38,434 bases of DNA from Phycisphaerales bacterium UBA2396 (lineage in GTDB: Bacteria > Planctomycetota > Phycisphaerae > Phycisphaerales > UBA1924), in the NCBI GenBank assembly GCA_002343325.1, contig DDSG01000038.1, positions 459 through 38,892 on the forward strand, written 5' to 3'. The first letter of the stretch is position 1, and every line of letters starts with the position of its first letter. Below the pieces are notes generated by a model. It ran no database searches and was not told the DNA's origin. It saw only the letters and a program-made list of their open reading frames with translations. Below are positions 7,553-15,931 of the stretch, in pieces. Position numbers and translations under genes: made by a program.

Positions 7553-8034
7553 GGGTGATGCCCTCCGCAGCCCGGCGTGGAACAAGAAGCGTTGGACGGA
7601 TCGCTCACCGTGTCCGCGACCGAGCAGAGGATCGCGTAGTACTCATCGACATCGATGCCCAAGAGCGTGGCCCCGAAGAACTCGGCCTCGACGTGCGATG
7701 CGACCTCGCCGTAGTTGACCGATGGGATGTAGTAGGCGACCAGCAGCGGGATCAGGTCATCGACGTCCTCGAACATTGGATGGATGAAGAGGCAGAAGCC
7801 ATCCCTCGGGTGCTCGCCCAGACTCTCCAGGCACGCGAACTCGCCAGGCAGGAGCGGCTCAGCGTCGAAGCGAACACCCAGCGGATAGCGGACGACAGCG
7901 CGGTCCTCGAGCAGTCGCATCATCTCAACTCGGTCGATCAGGCCGCCACGACGCACTCGGGCATCCATCGCCTTGGTCACGACATGATCGCGGAGCGATT
8001 GCTGCGCCTCTTCGGCGGTTGGGTGGGGATTCAC
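7549..8034 (-). CDS. Unrecognised protein encoded in the NrfD operon, with a Cys/His C-terminus
   Basis: A 161-residue soluble protein with no signal peptide or membrane segment. I do not recognise the family. Two features stand out: a central hydrophobic alpha-beta region (LIPLLVAYYIPSVNYGEVASHVEAEFFG) and a C-terminal tail CSTPGCGGHHP that could bind metal. ATGA overlaps at both ends (8031-8034 with the NrfD gene, 7549-7552 with the CMD gene) show tight translational coupling. A chaperone or assembly role for the cytochrome/ferredoxin/NrfD complex is possible from context alone. Confidence 0.7.
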   Translation of the reverse strand: MNPHPTAEEAQQSLRDHVVTKAMDARVRRGGLIDRVEMMRLLEDRAVVRYPLGVRFDAEPLLPGEFACLESLGEHPRDGFCLFIHPMFEDVDDLIPLLVAYYIPSVNYGEVASHVEAEFFGATLLGIDVDEYYAILCSVADTVSDPSNASCSTPGCGGHHP

Positions 8035-9290
8035 GAGTGAGCCTCCGGGGTTGCTGCGACGCTGGGCGAACGCATGTCTGTCGCAACTGAGAACTCCTGG
8101 TCATACGTCAATCGCCCGGTCAGGACCGGCACGGTCACTCGCACCAAGATCGTGTAAATGAGCAACCCGCCAGCCCAGATGCCCATGGTGACCAGAGTTT
8201 CGTTGAGCGTGGGCAGGTACTCGACGATCTCTCCCAGAGGCGTGGGGATGAACGCAGGCACGATCATGCCCATCCCCTTCTCGATCCAGATGCCGACGAT
8301 GAGCATCACGCAGGCGGCCTGCAGAACCGGGAGTTTGCGGCTGATCGGGAGGTACAGGAGCAGCATCGCCACGAGGTTGAGCGCGATGGCCGACCAGATC
8401 CACGGCACCAACGCATGACGCCCGTGCAGGCCGAAAAACAGGTACTTCGCAGATGCCCCGTGCGCCGAGTCCGTGTAGAACTCCGTGAACATCTCGGAGC
8501 CGAGGAGGAACATGCTGATCGAAAGGGCGATGGCGACCGTGTTGCGCAGGGTCATGAAGGCCTTCGGGGGCACCTGGTAGGTCGTGAACCGTGCGAGCAC
8601 CGAGAGCGAAAGGATGAGGAACGCCGGGCCCGCGGCGAAGGCCGAGGCCAGGAACCTGGGCGCGACAACCGCCGAGTTCCAGAAGGGTCGGCCGCCCAGG
8701 CCGCTGTAGAGGAACGCCGTGACGGTGTGGATGCTGATCGCCCAGACGATAGCCACGAAGACGAACGGGATGTAAAAGAGCTTGCTCGGCTGGCGACGGC
8801 GATAGGCGCAATAGACTAGATAGCCGCAGATGTGCAGGTTCAGCAGCAGGTAGCCGTTGAGCACCAACACGTCCCATGTAAGCATCGAGACCGGGAAATT
8901 GAACCGGAGGAGCAAGTGATGGAACCGCTCGGGCCGGCCTAGGTCGACCGTCACGAATAGCATGGCCATGATGATGGCGGCGACGGCGAAGAGCTCGCCG
9001 AAGATCACCAGGTCGTGCAGTTCGCGGTTGCGGTAGATGTACACCGGGATGACCAGCATCACCGCCGCGGCCGCCATGCCCACCAGAAACGTGAAGTTTG
9101 CAATGTAGAAGCCCCACGAGACCTGGTCGGTCATGCCCGTGGTCGCGAGGCCGTACACAAGCTGCTTGCAGTAGGCGTTGATGCCAAGCAAGACGAAGAC
9201 CGTGAGCAGGAACATCCATGCGTAATAGCGGTAGTCGCCTACAAAACTCAGGCGGAAGCAGCGAATCAGGAACTTGAGATAGGTCCTCAT
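8031..9290 (-). CDS. NrfD/PsrC-family membrane quinol-oxidising subunit
   Basis: A 419-residue polytopic membrane protein with about ten hydrophobic helices, the size and layout of the larger NrfD group (DsrP, HmcC, QrcD, ActC/F). Characteristic features include LGRPERFHHLLLRFNFPVSMLTWD in an early loop and the final IWIEKGMGMIVPAFIPTPLGE loop. These proteins exchange electrons and protons with the quinone pool next to a periplasmic four-cluster ferredoxin. The start at 9290 overlaps the ferredoxin stop as ATGA; a start at 9311 would overlap more and is less likely. With the upstream ferredoxin and tetraheme cytochrome it forms a likely quinol dehydrogenase for the nitrate reductase. Confidence 0.88.
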   Translation of the reverse strand: MRTYLKFLIRCFRLSFVGDYRYYAWMFLLTVFVLLGINAYCKQLVYGLATTGMTDQVSWGFYIANFTFLVGMAAAAVMLVIPVYIYRNRELHDLVIFGELFAVAAIIMAMLFVTVDLGRPERFHHLLLRFNFPVSMLTWDVLVLNGYLLLNLHICGYLVYCAYRRRQPSKLFYIPFVFVAIVWAISIHTVTAFLYSGLGGRPFWNSAVVAPRFLASAFAAGPAFLILSLSVLARFTTYQVPPKAFMTLRNTVAIALSISMFLLGSEMFTEFYTDSAHGASAKYLFFGLHGRHALVPWIWSAIALNLVAMLLLYLPISRKLPVLQAACVMLIVGIWIEKGMGMIVPAFIPTPLGEIVEYLPTLNETLVTMGIWAGGLLIYTILVRVTVPVLTGRLTYDQEFSVATDMRSPSVAATPEAHS

Positions 9291-10408
9291 GCCCTGGCTC
9301 CGTTCCACCATTCCGGCGTTGACGCGGCGACGAAGTCCTTCCTGGGGCCGGACGCACCGGGCAGGCAGCCGTAGGCATCGCCTTCCTCGGCCCTGAGGCG
9401 GTCGGCAATGGCGAGGGCATCGGGATCGAGCGTGTTGGGGTATCGCTCATCGAAGTAGTAGAAGAACCGGGGGAGCGTTCCGACCTCTTCCTTGAGCACG
9501 AAGACGCGCTTGGTCTTGAGGATCTCGGAAACCTCGGATTTCGGATCGAGAACGTTTCCGAACTTACGGGCCCCGGTGGGGCAGATCTCCACGCACGCGG
9601 GCATCCGCCCCTCACGCGTCCGATGCAGGCAGAAGTGGCACTTCTCCATCACGCCCTTCTCGCGTGGACGATTCGAGAGATAGCTCATGTTCGGATTGAG
9701 CTGGTCCTTGGGGAGGTTGGGCTTGGCGAAGTTGAATCGTCGCGCCCAGTAAGGGCACGCCGCCTCGCAGTAGCGACACCCGATACACCAATCGTAGTCG
9801 ATGACGGTGATACCGTCAGGCTCCTGCCATGTCGCCTCGACGGGGCACACCTTGACGCAGGGCGGATTCGCGCACTGGTGGCACTGCACCGGCATGTAGA
9901 AGTGGTTGGCATCCGGCACGGTCGGATGGTCGTAGTGATGATTGCCCTTCTCGACATCGAGCGTACCCCGCGGCATCTCGATCACGCGGATGTACTGAAT
10001 CTCCGGGCTGCGCGACTGGTTGTTCTCTGCCACGCAGGCGTGCACGCACTTACGGCACCCGATGCAGCGTGAGAGGTTCAGCGCGTACACGAACTCGACA
10101 CCCTCCATGGGCTTGACATCGCGCAAGTGCGGGCGAACTGCGTATCGATCCTCGACCTTCTTGCGGATTCGTTCCAGCGCCTGCTCCATCTCCGCCACTG
10201 TCATCTCTTTGTAGTGCTTCTGAAGGAACTGATCGAAGTTCGGGATGTCGTCCGACGCGAGTTCACGCAAAGGGCTGAGGGCGGCCGCCAGCGCAGCCAT
10301 GCCACCAACGGCCGCGGCTCCGGTGCGCAGAAAGCTCCGCCGGGTGAGTTCCGGTTCGCCGCCCGAAACCGGCCTTGATGGACCATCCCAGATTCGAATG
10401 TCCTTCAT
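9287..10408 (-). CDS. Tat-exported four-cluster ferredoxin subunit (DsrO/HybA-like)
   Basis: A 373-residue protein. A twin-arginine signal, RRSFLRTG at 23-30, precedes a hydrophobic stretch to about residue 48, so the protein is exported folded. Four [4Fe-4S] cysteine groups follow: CIGCRKCVHAC (115-125), CHQCANPPCVKVCP (176-188), CIGCRYCEAACP (208-219) and CHFC with ACVEICP (257-276). This is the usual electron-transfer partner of NrfD-type subunits. It starts at 10408, overlapping the tetraheme cytochrome stop as ATGA, and its stop overlaps the NrfD start. It should pass electrons from the NrfD subunit to the tetraheme cytochrome on the periplasmic face. Confidence 0.9.
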   Translation of the reverse strand: MKDIRIWDGPSRPVSGGEPELTRRSFLRTGAAAVGGMAALAAALSPLRELASDDIPNFDQFLQKHYKEMTVAEMEQALERIRKKVEDRYAVRPHLRDVKPMEGVEFVYALNLSRCIGCRKCVHACVAENNQSRSPEIQYIRVIEMPRGTLDVEKGNHHYDHPTVPDANHFYMPVQCHQCANPPCVKVCPVEATWQEPDGITVIDYDWCIGCRYCEAACPYWARRFNFAKPNLPKDQLNPNMSYLSNRPREKGVMEKCHFCLHRTREGRMPACVEICPTGARKFGNVLDPKSEVSEILKTKRVFVLKEEVGTLPRFFYYFDERYPNTLDPDALAIADRLRAEEGDAYGCLPGASGPRKDFVAASTPEWWNGARA

Positions 10409-11154
10409 GGGCGGCCTCCGTTTGTGGTTGGGTGATCGCGCTGCTTCGGGTCCATTTCCCGAAGCCAACGCAGAAGCGGGCTCTGCTCTTCGTCTGCGCC
10501 GTGGGCTGGGCATGCGACCTGTTCACCCATCCGCAGTGTGTTGGGGCCGGGCAGCGGTTTGTAGGGCTCGTACTTCGGCGCGTGGGGGTTGTGGCATTCG
10601 GTGCAGCTCAGGCGTCGCCGCGCATCCGAGTTGGTGATCCACGATCCGAGCGTCTTTCCGTGCGTGCCCCGCTCCCAATCGCGATAGACCGTGCCGTGAC
10701 ACTGAGCACACAACTGTGGTGTCTCCGCGAATGAAACGGTGGCACCGTCGCGAAGGGTCAGCCGCTCGCGGTTCTGCGAGTCGTGACAGTTCACGCAGCG
10801 GTTGTTCAGCCCATGCTGCAGCCGAATCTCCTGGTGGTAGTTCAGGGTTGCGCCGGCTGGCGAGTTGGATCGGAAAATCTGGTGGCACCCGTTGCAGTTC
10901 TGCGGCGCTCCATCGATCGCGATGTGTGGGGGGTCTGCCATCGCCACCCGTCGTGGACCAACGAGCAGGCTTTCACGATCGATCACCACGGCGGGTGCGA
11001 AAGCGACTTGCCCTTGTCGTGAACTGGCGAAGAGCAGTACTGCCAAAGCAACGAACCCGATCGGAAGCAACCATCCGAGCCAAGTCGCCGATCGTCGCGC
11101 CCCGGCGGGCGAGGCACCTTCGACAGGGACTTGAGGTGTTCGTGTCGGCAGCAC
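10405..11154 (-). CDS. Membrane-anchored tetraheme cytochrome c
   Basis: A 249-residue protein with one N-terminal membrane anchor (about 24-44) and four CxxCH heme sites: CNGCH at 87, CVNCH at 120, CAQCH at 149 and CTECH at 184. Additional His residues between them could be axial ligands. The start is GTG at 11154, chosen because GGAGG lies about seven bases upstream; no suitable ATG exists. It is the first gene of the leftward operon and diverges from napD. Functionally it could resemble NapM or NapC, shuttling electrons from the ferredoxin/NrfD module to NapAB, but the sequence is not that of the NapC/NirT family as far as I can see. Confidence 0.85.
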   Translation of the reverse strand: MLPTRTPQVPVEGASPAGARRSATWLGWLLPIGFVALAVLLFASSRQGQVAFAPAVVIDRESLLVGPRRVAMADPPHIAIDGAPQNCNGCHQIFRSNSPAGATLNYHQEIRLQHGLNNRCVNCHDSQNRERLTLRDGATVSFAETPQLCAQCHGTVYRDWERGTHGKTLGSWITNSDARRRLSCTECHNPHAPKYEPYKPLPGPNTLRMGEQVACPAHGADEEQSPLLRWLREMDPKQRDHPTTNGGRP

Positions 11155-11287
11155 AGGTCGACCTCCGATTCTGGTTCAGCTCTTGGCGAGCCTCCGTACA
11201 ATAGACTAGGATATCCGGAATGGGCGGGGATGCCATCGCGCGAAACCACCAAGCACAAAGGTGGATGAACGGAATGGGAGCTTGGAT
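11155..11287. promoter_or_regulatory. Divergent promoter region between the two nitrate-reduction operons
   Basis: The 133-base gap separates the leftward cytochrome operon from the rightward nap operon. On the plus strand, TTCAGC (11175-11180) and TACAAT (11197-11202), 16 bases apart, could serve as -35 and -10 for napD. CCACC and GGTGG around 11249-11265 form a small dyad just before the napD ribosome site. I see no FNR-type TTGAT-N4-ATCAA site. The GGAGG for the leftward GTG start is at about 11162-11166. Confidence 0.4.
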
Positions 11288-11581
11288 ATGGCGATAAGTG
11301 GACTGGTCGTGACGCTCTCCGAAGACCCCGCTGGGGCTGCTGCGCTGACGGTGCTGAACTCGGAGCCCCGGTTGACGCTCGGGGAGCGTTTCGGCCGGCG
11401 CATCGCGGTGGTCGCAGAGACGCCGAGCGCCCGCGACGACCGCGAACTCTTCGATGAGCTCCGGGCTATGCCCGGCATCACCCAGGTGGATGTGACCTTT
11501 GTGCATCTCGACACCGAGCCAGCCGTCAGCGAACTCTCTCAGCAAGGCCCGTTAGTGGAGGAACCGCATGCTCACCGTTGA
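11288..11581 (+). CDS. napD: NapD-like chaperone for nitrate reductase
   Basis: A 97-residue protein of NapD size. It opens with the NapD-type strand MAISGLVVTL, followed by a helix with AALTVLNSEPRLTLGERFG and a strand RIAVVAETPS, and it has a late VDVTFVHLDTE segment. NapD binds the NapA Tat signal peptide and helps load the molybdenum cofactor. The ATG at 11288 was chosen over the one at 11261 because it gives the family N-terminus. Its 3' end overlaps napA by 14 bases, as expected for coupled expression. Confidence 0.82.
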   Translation: MAISGLVVTLSEDPAGAAALTVLNSEPRLTLGERFGRRIAVVAETPSARDDRELFDELRAMPGITQVDVTFVHLDTEPAVSELSQQGPLVEEPHAHR

Positions 11582-13985
11582 TCGTCGTGCATTCGTCAAG
11601 GCCTCCGCGATGGCCGCAGCCGCGGCTGCGGCTTCGGGTTCCAACCGCGCGCTTGCGCTCACCGTGCTGAACAACCAGCCGGAAGGCTCGCCCCTGAAGT
11701 GGCAGAAGGCGCCCTGCCGGTTCTGCGGTACCGGGTGCCACGTCATGGTCGGAACCGAGAACGGGCGCGTCGTGGCCATCCAGGGAGACCAGAAGGCCGA
11801 GGTCAACAAGGGCCTGCTCTGTGTCAAGGGGTACCACGTGGGTCTGGCGCTCTACGGCAAGGATCGTCTGACCACGCCGATGCTGCGGAAGAACGGCAAG
11901 ATGGTGCCCATCTCCTGGGAAGAGGCCATCGAGACCATCGCGTCGAAGATCATGGCGAACCCCAAGGGCTTCGCGCTCTACGGCTCCGGCCAATGGACTA
12001 TCGGCGAGGGCTTTGCGGGCAACAAGTTCATGAAGGCCGGCCTCGGGAGCAACCAGATCGATGGGAACCCGCGTCTGTGCATGTCCTCGGCCGTAACGGG
12101 GTTCCTCTCCACGTTCGGCGTCGATGAGCCGCCGGGCGTCTATGACGACATCGACGCGTGCGATGTCGCGATCATGTGGGGCAACAACATGGCCGAGATG
12201 CACCCCGTGCTCTTCTCTCGCCTGGTGGACCGCCGAACGCGCGGCGAGAAGGTCACGATCATCGACATGACCACTCGCCGGACACGCACCAGCGATCTGG
12301 CGGATCACGTGCTCTACTTCAAGCCTCACGGTGACCTCGCGATCGCCAACGGCATCGCCCACCTGATGGTCAAGAGCGACAAGTACGACAAGGACTTCGT
12401 CGCCAAGCACTGCAACTTCCGCAAACTCGGCCCCAAACCTGACGAGAAGACCCCACCCGACATGCTCGGCGTGCCCATGACCTTCGAGGAGTTCGCCGCC
12501 GCGGTCGAGCCTTACACCCCAGAGAAAGTCGAAGAACTTTCGGGCGTGCCCGCCGAGAAGATCCGCATGCTCGGCGACTTGTTCATGCGCCGCGACGTCC
12601 GCATCAACAGCTTCTGGTGCATGGGGATGAACCAGCACACCCGCGGCACCGCGATCAACTGCATCGTGCATGGCATCCACCTCATGTCCGGGCACTTCGG
12701 CAAGCCGGGCGACGCCGCGACAAGCCTCACAGGTCAACCCTCCGCCTGCGGCACGGTCCGCGAAGTGGGCACGCTCTGCCACCTGCTCCCGGGCGGGCGA
12801 CTCGTCGCCAACGCCGAGCACCGCAAGGAGGCCGAGAAACTCTGGAACGTCCCCGAAGGACGGATCGCCGCCAAGCCCGGGTACCACACCGTCGAGATGT
12901 TCAAGCGGTTCAACACGCCGACCGACCAGGGAGGTGACATCACGACCTTGTGGGTCCAGGTCACCAACCCGGGTCAGACCCTGCCCAACCTCAACCGAAA
13001 CTTTCGCGCCAAGAAGGATCTTGCCGACAAGTTTATGATCGTCTCCGATGTCTATCCCACCGCGACGACCGAACTGGCCGACCTCATTCTTCCCAGTGCG
13101 ATGTGGGTCGAGAAGAACGGCATGTACGGGAACTCGGAGCGCCGGACCCAGCAGTGGTTCAAGATGGTCTCTGCGCCCGGCGAGGCCCGCGACGACTGCT
13201 GGCAGTTGATCGCCGTCTCGCGCCGGCTGCTCGACAAGGGCCTGGACGGCATGAAGGGCAAGGACGGCAAGTGGATCTTCCACACCACCGACAAGTCCGG
13301 CAAGGAAGTACCCATCTGGGACTGGGCGCACTACTACGACGTCAACGTCGACGAGCGGCTCTTCGAGGAGTATCGCCCCTTCTCGACCAAGAAGCACAAG
13401 AACCTCGCACCGTACCAGGAGTACGTCAAGTCTCGCGGCCTGCGCTGGCCGGTCGTCGAGCAAGCCGACGGGTCGTGGCGCGAAACACGCTGGCGGTTCA
13501 GCGAGTTCGACGACCCCTTCGTCGCCACGGGCAAGGGCTTCCAGTTCTATCACTCCGTCAGCAAGGACGACAAGGCTCTTATCTGGTTCCGTCCTCACGA
13601 GCACCCGCCCGAGATGCCCGACGCAGAGTTTCCCTTCTGGCTCTGCACCGGACGCGTGCTCGAACACTGGCACTCGGGCAGCATGACCCGCCGCATCCCG
13701 CAGTTGCACCGCGCGATGCCCAAGGCCTACGTCGAGATGAACCGGGAAGACGCGGTGAAGCTCGGAATCCGCAACACCGAGATTGTCACCGTGAAGAGTC
13801 GTCGCGGCGAGATTGATCTGCCCGTCTGGATCGGCGGCCGCGGCGACCCCAAGCCCGGCGAAGTATTCGTCCCGTTCTTCGACGAAGGCAAGCTGATCAA
13901 CCTTGTGACGCTTGACGAGTACGACCCTTACTCGAAGCAACCGGATTACAAGAAGTGCGCCGTGACGATCGTGCGGAAGGGATAG
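11568..13985 (+). CDS. napA: Periplasmic nitrate reductase catalytic subunit NapA
   Basis: An 805-residue Mo-bisMGD enzyme. It has a Tat signal (RRAFVK at 6-11 with an alanine-rich core), a [4Fe-4S] site with Cys50, Cys53, Cys57 and Cys85, the electron-relay lysine in NKGLLCVKGY, and a Cys171 in GNPRLCMSSAVTGF at the molybdenum-ligand position. The later HSGSMTRRIPQL and the C-terminal KPGEVFVPFFDEG/LVTLDEYDPYSKQPDYK segment match NapA cofactor-binding and terminal regions. It reduces nitrate to nitrite in the periplasm. The start has a strong GGAGG seven bases upstream. It lies directly after napD and before the NapB-like gene. Confidence 0.95.
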   Translation: MLTVDRRAFVKASAMAAAAAAASGSNRALALTVLNNQPEGSPLKWQKAPCRFCGTGCHVMVGTENGRVVAIQGDQKAEVNKGLLCVKGYHVGLALYGKDRLTTPMLRKNGKMVPISWEEAIETIASKIMANPKGFALYGSGQWTIGEGFAGNKFMKAGLGSNQIDGNPRLCMSSAVTGFLSTFGVDEPPGVYDDIDACDVAIMWGNNMAEMHPVLFSRLVDRRTRGEKVTIIDMTTRRTRTSDLADHVLYFKPHGDLAIANGIAHLMVKSDKYDKDFVAKHCNFRKLGPKPDEKTPPDMLGVPMTFEEFAAAVEPYTPEKVEELSGVPAEKIRMLGDLFMRRDVRINSFWCMGMNQHTRGTAINCIVHGIHLMSGHFGKPGDAATSLTGQPSACGTVREVGTLCHLLPGGRLVANAEHRKEAEKLWNVPEGRIAAKPGYHTVEMFKRFNTPTDQGGDITTLWVQVTNPGQTLPNLNRNFRAKKDLADKFMIVSDVYPTATTELADLILPSAMWVEKNGMYGNSERRTQQWFKMVSAPGEARDDCWQLIAVSRRLLDKGLDGMKGKDGKWIFHTTDKSGKEVPIWDWAHYYDVNVDERLFEEYRPFSTKKHKNLAPYQEYVKSRGLRWPVVEQADGSWRETRWRFSEFDDPFVATGKGFQFYHSVSKDDKALIWFRPHEHPPEMPDAEFPFWLCTGRVLEHWHSGSMTRRIPQLHRAMPKAYVEMNREDAVKLGIRNTEIVTVKSRRGEIDLPVWIGGRGDPKPGEVFVPFFDEGKLINLVTLDEYDPYSKQPDYKKCAVTIVRKG

Positions 13986-13994
13986 GAGCCGCCC

Positions 13995-14792
13995 ATGCAG
14001 ACGAAGACAGCGCGGTTTCGAATGAAGGTGGAGTGGATCTGGATTGGCGTGCTCGCGGCTGGGGCCGGAGTGGTGGTCGCCGCATCGGTCGTCGGCGGTC
14101 AATCCCAAACGTCGCCGTCAACTGTGGCGAGCATGCCGGTCCCTGCGTCGCCGCCAGCCGCATCAGCCATCATGCCCGGCGACCGGGCTTCCGAGAGCCT
14201 CGCCTGGCGATTGAACAACCCGGCGCCCAACCTCGTTCCCGAGAGCCGGGCCAACCCGGCCGCCGTCGTTGACAAGTTTGCCTCACGCGTGCGGTCGATG
14301 GAGCAGCGGGCCACCCTGCGGGCGTACGAAGGTGCGCCCCCCGTGATACCGCATGCGATCGCGGATCTGAACATCCAGTCCTGCCGCGCATGTCATGCCC
14401 AGGGTCTGCTCGCCGGCGACAAGCTCGCCAAGATGGTCTCGCACACGTATCTGACCAACTGCACGCAGTGCCACGTCGAGGCGGCCGGGCCGCTTCTTGG
14501 CAACGACCCTGTGCCGGCCAACTCCTTCCACGGCTTCCGCTCCAGCGGCTACGGCGGAACTCGTGCGTGGGCGGGTGCGCCTCCGGTCATGCCCCACACC
14601 ACGTTCATGCGCACCAACTGCGTCAGTTGCCATGGCGAGCACGGGTACGACGGCTGGCGTCCGGACCACCTCTCTCGCACCAACTGCGTGCAGTGCCACG
14701 TACCGGCGGCGGAGTTTGATCAACTCGCACCAACCTTTGGCATTCCCGACGTCGCCGATGGACAGTCGCCCGGCGGCGGGGCCCAGAGATAA
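13995..14792 (+). CDS. napB: NapB-like cytochrome c with four heme sites (internal duplication)
   Basis: A 265-residue protein with an N-terminal membrane or signal segment (about 14-35) and four CxxCH motifs: CRACH at 130, CTQCH at 156, CVSCH at 209 and CVQCH at 231. Classical NapB has two. The sequence falls into two related halves: GAPPVIPH at 113 with CRACH and NCTQCHVEA, then GAPPVMPH at 194 with NCVSCHG and NCVQCHVPA. This points to duplication or fusion of the NapB heme-binding unit. NapB passes electrons to NapA. The gene begins nine bases after the napA stop. Confidence 0.85.
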   Translation: MQTKTARFRMKVEWIWIGVLAAGAGVVVAASVVGGQSQTSPSTVASMPVPASPPAASAIMPGDRASESLAWRLNNPAPNLVPESRANPAAVVDKFASRVRSMEQRATLRAYEGAPPVIPHAIADLNIQSCRACHAQGLLAGDKLAKMVSHTYLTNCTQCHVEAAGPLLGNDPVPANSFHGFRSSGYGGTRAWAGAPPVMPHTTFMRTNCVSCHGEHGYDGWRPDHLSRTNCVQCHVPAAEFDQLAPTFGIPDVADGQSPGGGAQR

Positions 14793-14798
14793 GGCACA

Positions 14799-15485
14799 AT
14801 GCCCGAAGATCCGAACCTATCCCGGCGTGATCTCCTGCGGGGAAGACTGCTCGGTCGGATCGTCGAGTCGGCGGCCAACAGCGCCCAGCGGGTCGCCGCG
14901 GCGGTGTCGAGCGCCGCGGTTGCACGAGAGACACCCGACGACGGGAAGCCGGTGGGTGCGCCCGGAGTCGGCAGGCGGTTCGCCCTGCCGATCCATCGTC
15001 CTCCGGGCGCCGTCGACGAAGTCACGTTCCTCTCCGGCTGCACGCGATGCAATGAGTGCATCTCGGCATGTCCGGTCGGCGCCATTGTGCACGCACCGGC
15101 CCGCTTCCGCGAAGCGGCGGGCACACCGATGATCGACTTGCACGCCTCCGCGTGCATCATGTGCGAGGACACCCCGTGCATTGCTGCATGCAAGCCCGGG
15201 GTGCTCAGTGCGGATCAGCCGCGGAAGATGGGTGTCGCATGGATCCAGACGATGGCCTGCCTCGCGCATACCGGCTCGTTCTGTACCGTGTGCTCGGAAC
15301 GCTGCCCGGTACCCGGTGCCATCGATGTCGTCGCGGGCAGGCCCACGATTCGAGCCGATGTGTGCACCGGGTGCGGCGTCTGCGCGAGCGTGTGTCCGGC
15401 TCCGACGAACGCGATCGTGGTCATGCCGCTGGCCGATCGACCTCTGCGCAGCGTACATCCAAGCACGCAGGACCCGGAGCGTTGA
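14799..15485 (+). CDS. NapG/NapF-like polyferredoxin
   Basis: A 228-residue protein with an SRRDLLRGRLLG start (NapF-like; a twin-Arg is present but the hydrophobic stretch after it is weak) and four cysteine groups: C81/84/87/91, C119/122/127/131, C154 with C162/165/169, and C189/192/195/199. The irregular third group (C-x7-C-x2-C-x3-CP) is typical of NapG/MauM proteins. In other organisms NapG works with NapH as a quinol dehydrogenase, while NapF acts in NapA maturation. No napH is present here, so either role is open. It starts six bases after napB and ends the rightward operon. The integrated element begins within ~170 bases of its stop. Confidence 0.82.
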   Translation: MPEDPNLSRRDLLRGRLLGRIVESAANSAQRVAAAVSSAAVARETPDDGKPVGAPGVGRRFALPIHRPPGAVDEVTFLSGCTRCNECISACPVGAIVHAPARFREAAGTPMIDLHASACIMCEDTPCIAACKPGVLSADQPRKMGVAWIQTMACLAHTGSFCTVCSERCPVPGAIDVVAGRPTIRADVCTGCGVCASVCPAPTNAIVVMPLADRPLRSVHPSTQDPER

Positions 15486-15658
15486 AGGCGGAGTCGACGA
15501 CGACACACCGCGAAGTGCACTCGTCTCAGGACGAACCCCTCGTCGAGCCCGGATGATCGAGGTGTCGATGAGTCGCCATTGGGGAATGGATGGCACCTCG
15601 CGACCGAAGAGAATGCCGCGACGGGCGTCGCGGCTGGGAGCAAGGCGTGATGAACGCC

Positions 15659-15928
15659 TCATTCGTCGTCGAGCGTGGGCAGAGCCCCGTCGGTCGCTTC
15701 GTCCCAATCAAGGGCGTAGCGCTCGGCGATGTCCTCGAGGTCGTGCTCGGTGAGGTAGTCGGCGGTCTTGCGCTCTTGGCAGGCCGCGACGGCTCGGGCG
15801 AGGTCCGTCCACTCCTCGATCGTGACCATCCGGTCCTGCCGCGCTCCGAGCAGGTAGAGCGCGGCCTGCAGCACGGCATCGAGTTGGGCTTGGGTCGGCG
15901 CGGGCTGCGGGGCGGGGGTGGCGCTCAT
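15659..15928 (-). CDS. Small hypothetical element protein
   Basis: An 89-residue acidic protein starting at ATG 15928 with GGGAG upstream. It is helical, with no recognised domain; a Pro/Ala-rich start is followed by QAQLDAVLQAALYLLGARQDRMVTIEEWTDLARAV. It is the leftmost gene of the element and lies three bases after the HARE-HTH gene stop. Function unknown. Confidence 0.7.
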   Translation of the reverse strand: MSATPAPQPAPTQAQLDAVLQAALYLLGARQDRMVTIEEWTDLARAVAACQERKTADYLTEHDLEDIAERYALDWDEATDGALPTLDDE

Positions 15929-15931
15929 GGT

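Noticed and set aside
11526..14108. 860-residue minus-strand frame opposite napA
   Set aside because: It is the shadow of napA in GC-rich DNA; napA has full cofactor and cluster motifs, the antisense frame has none.
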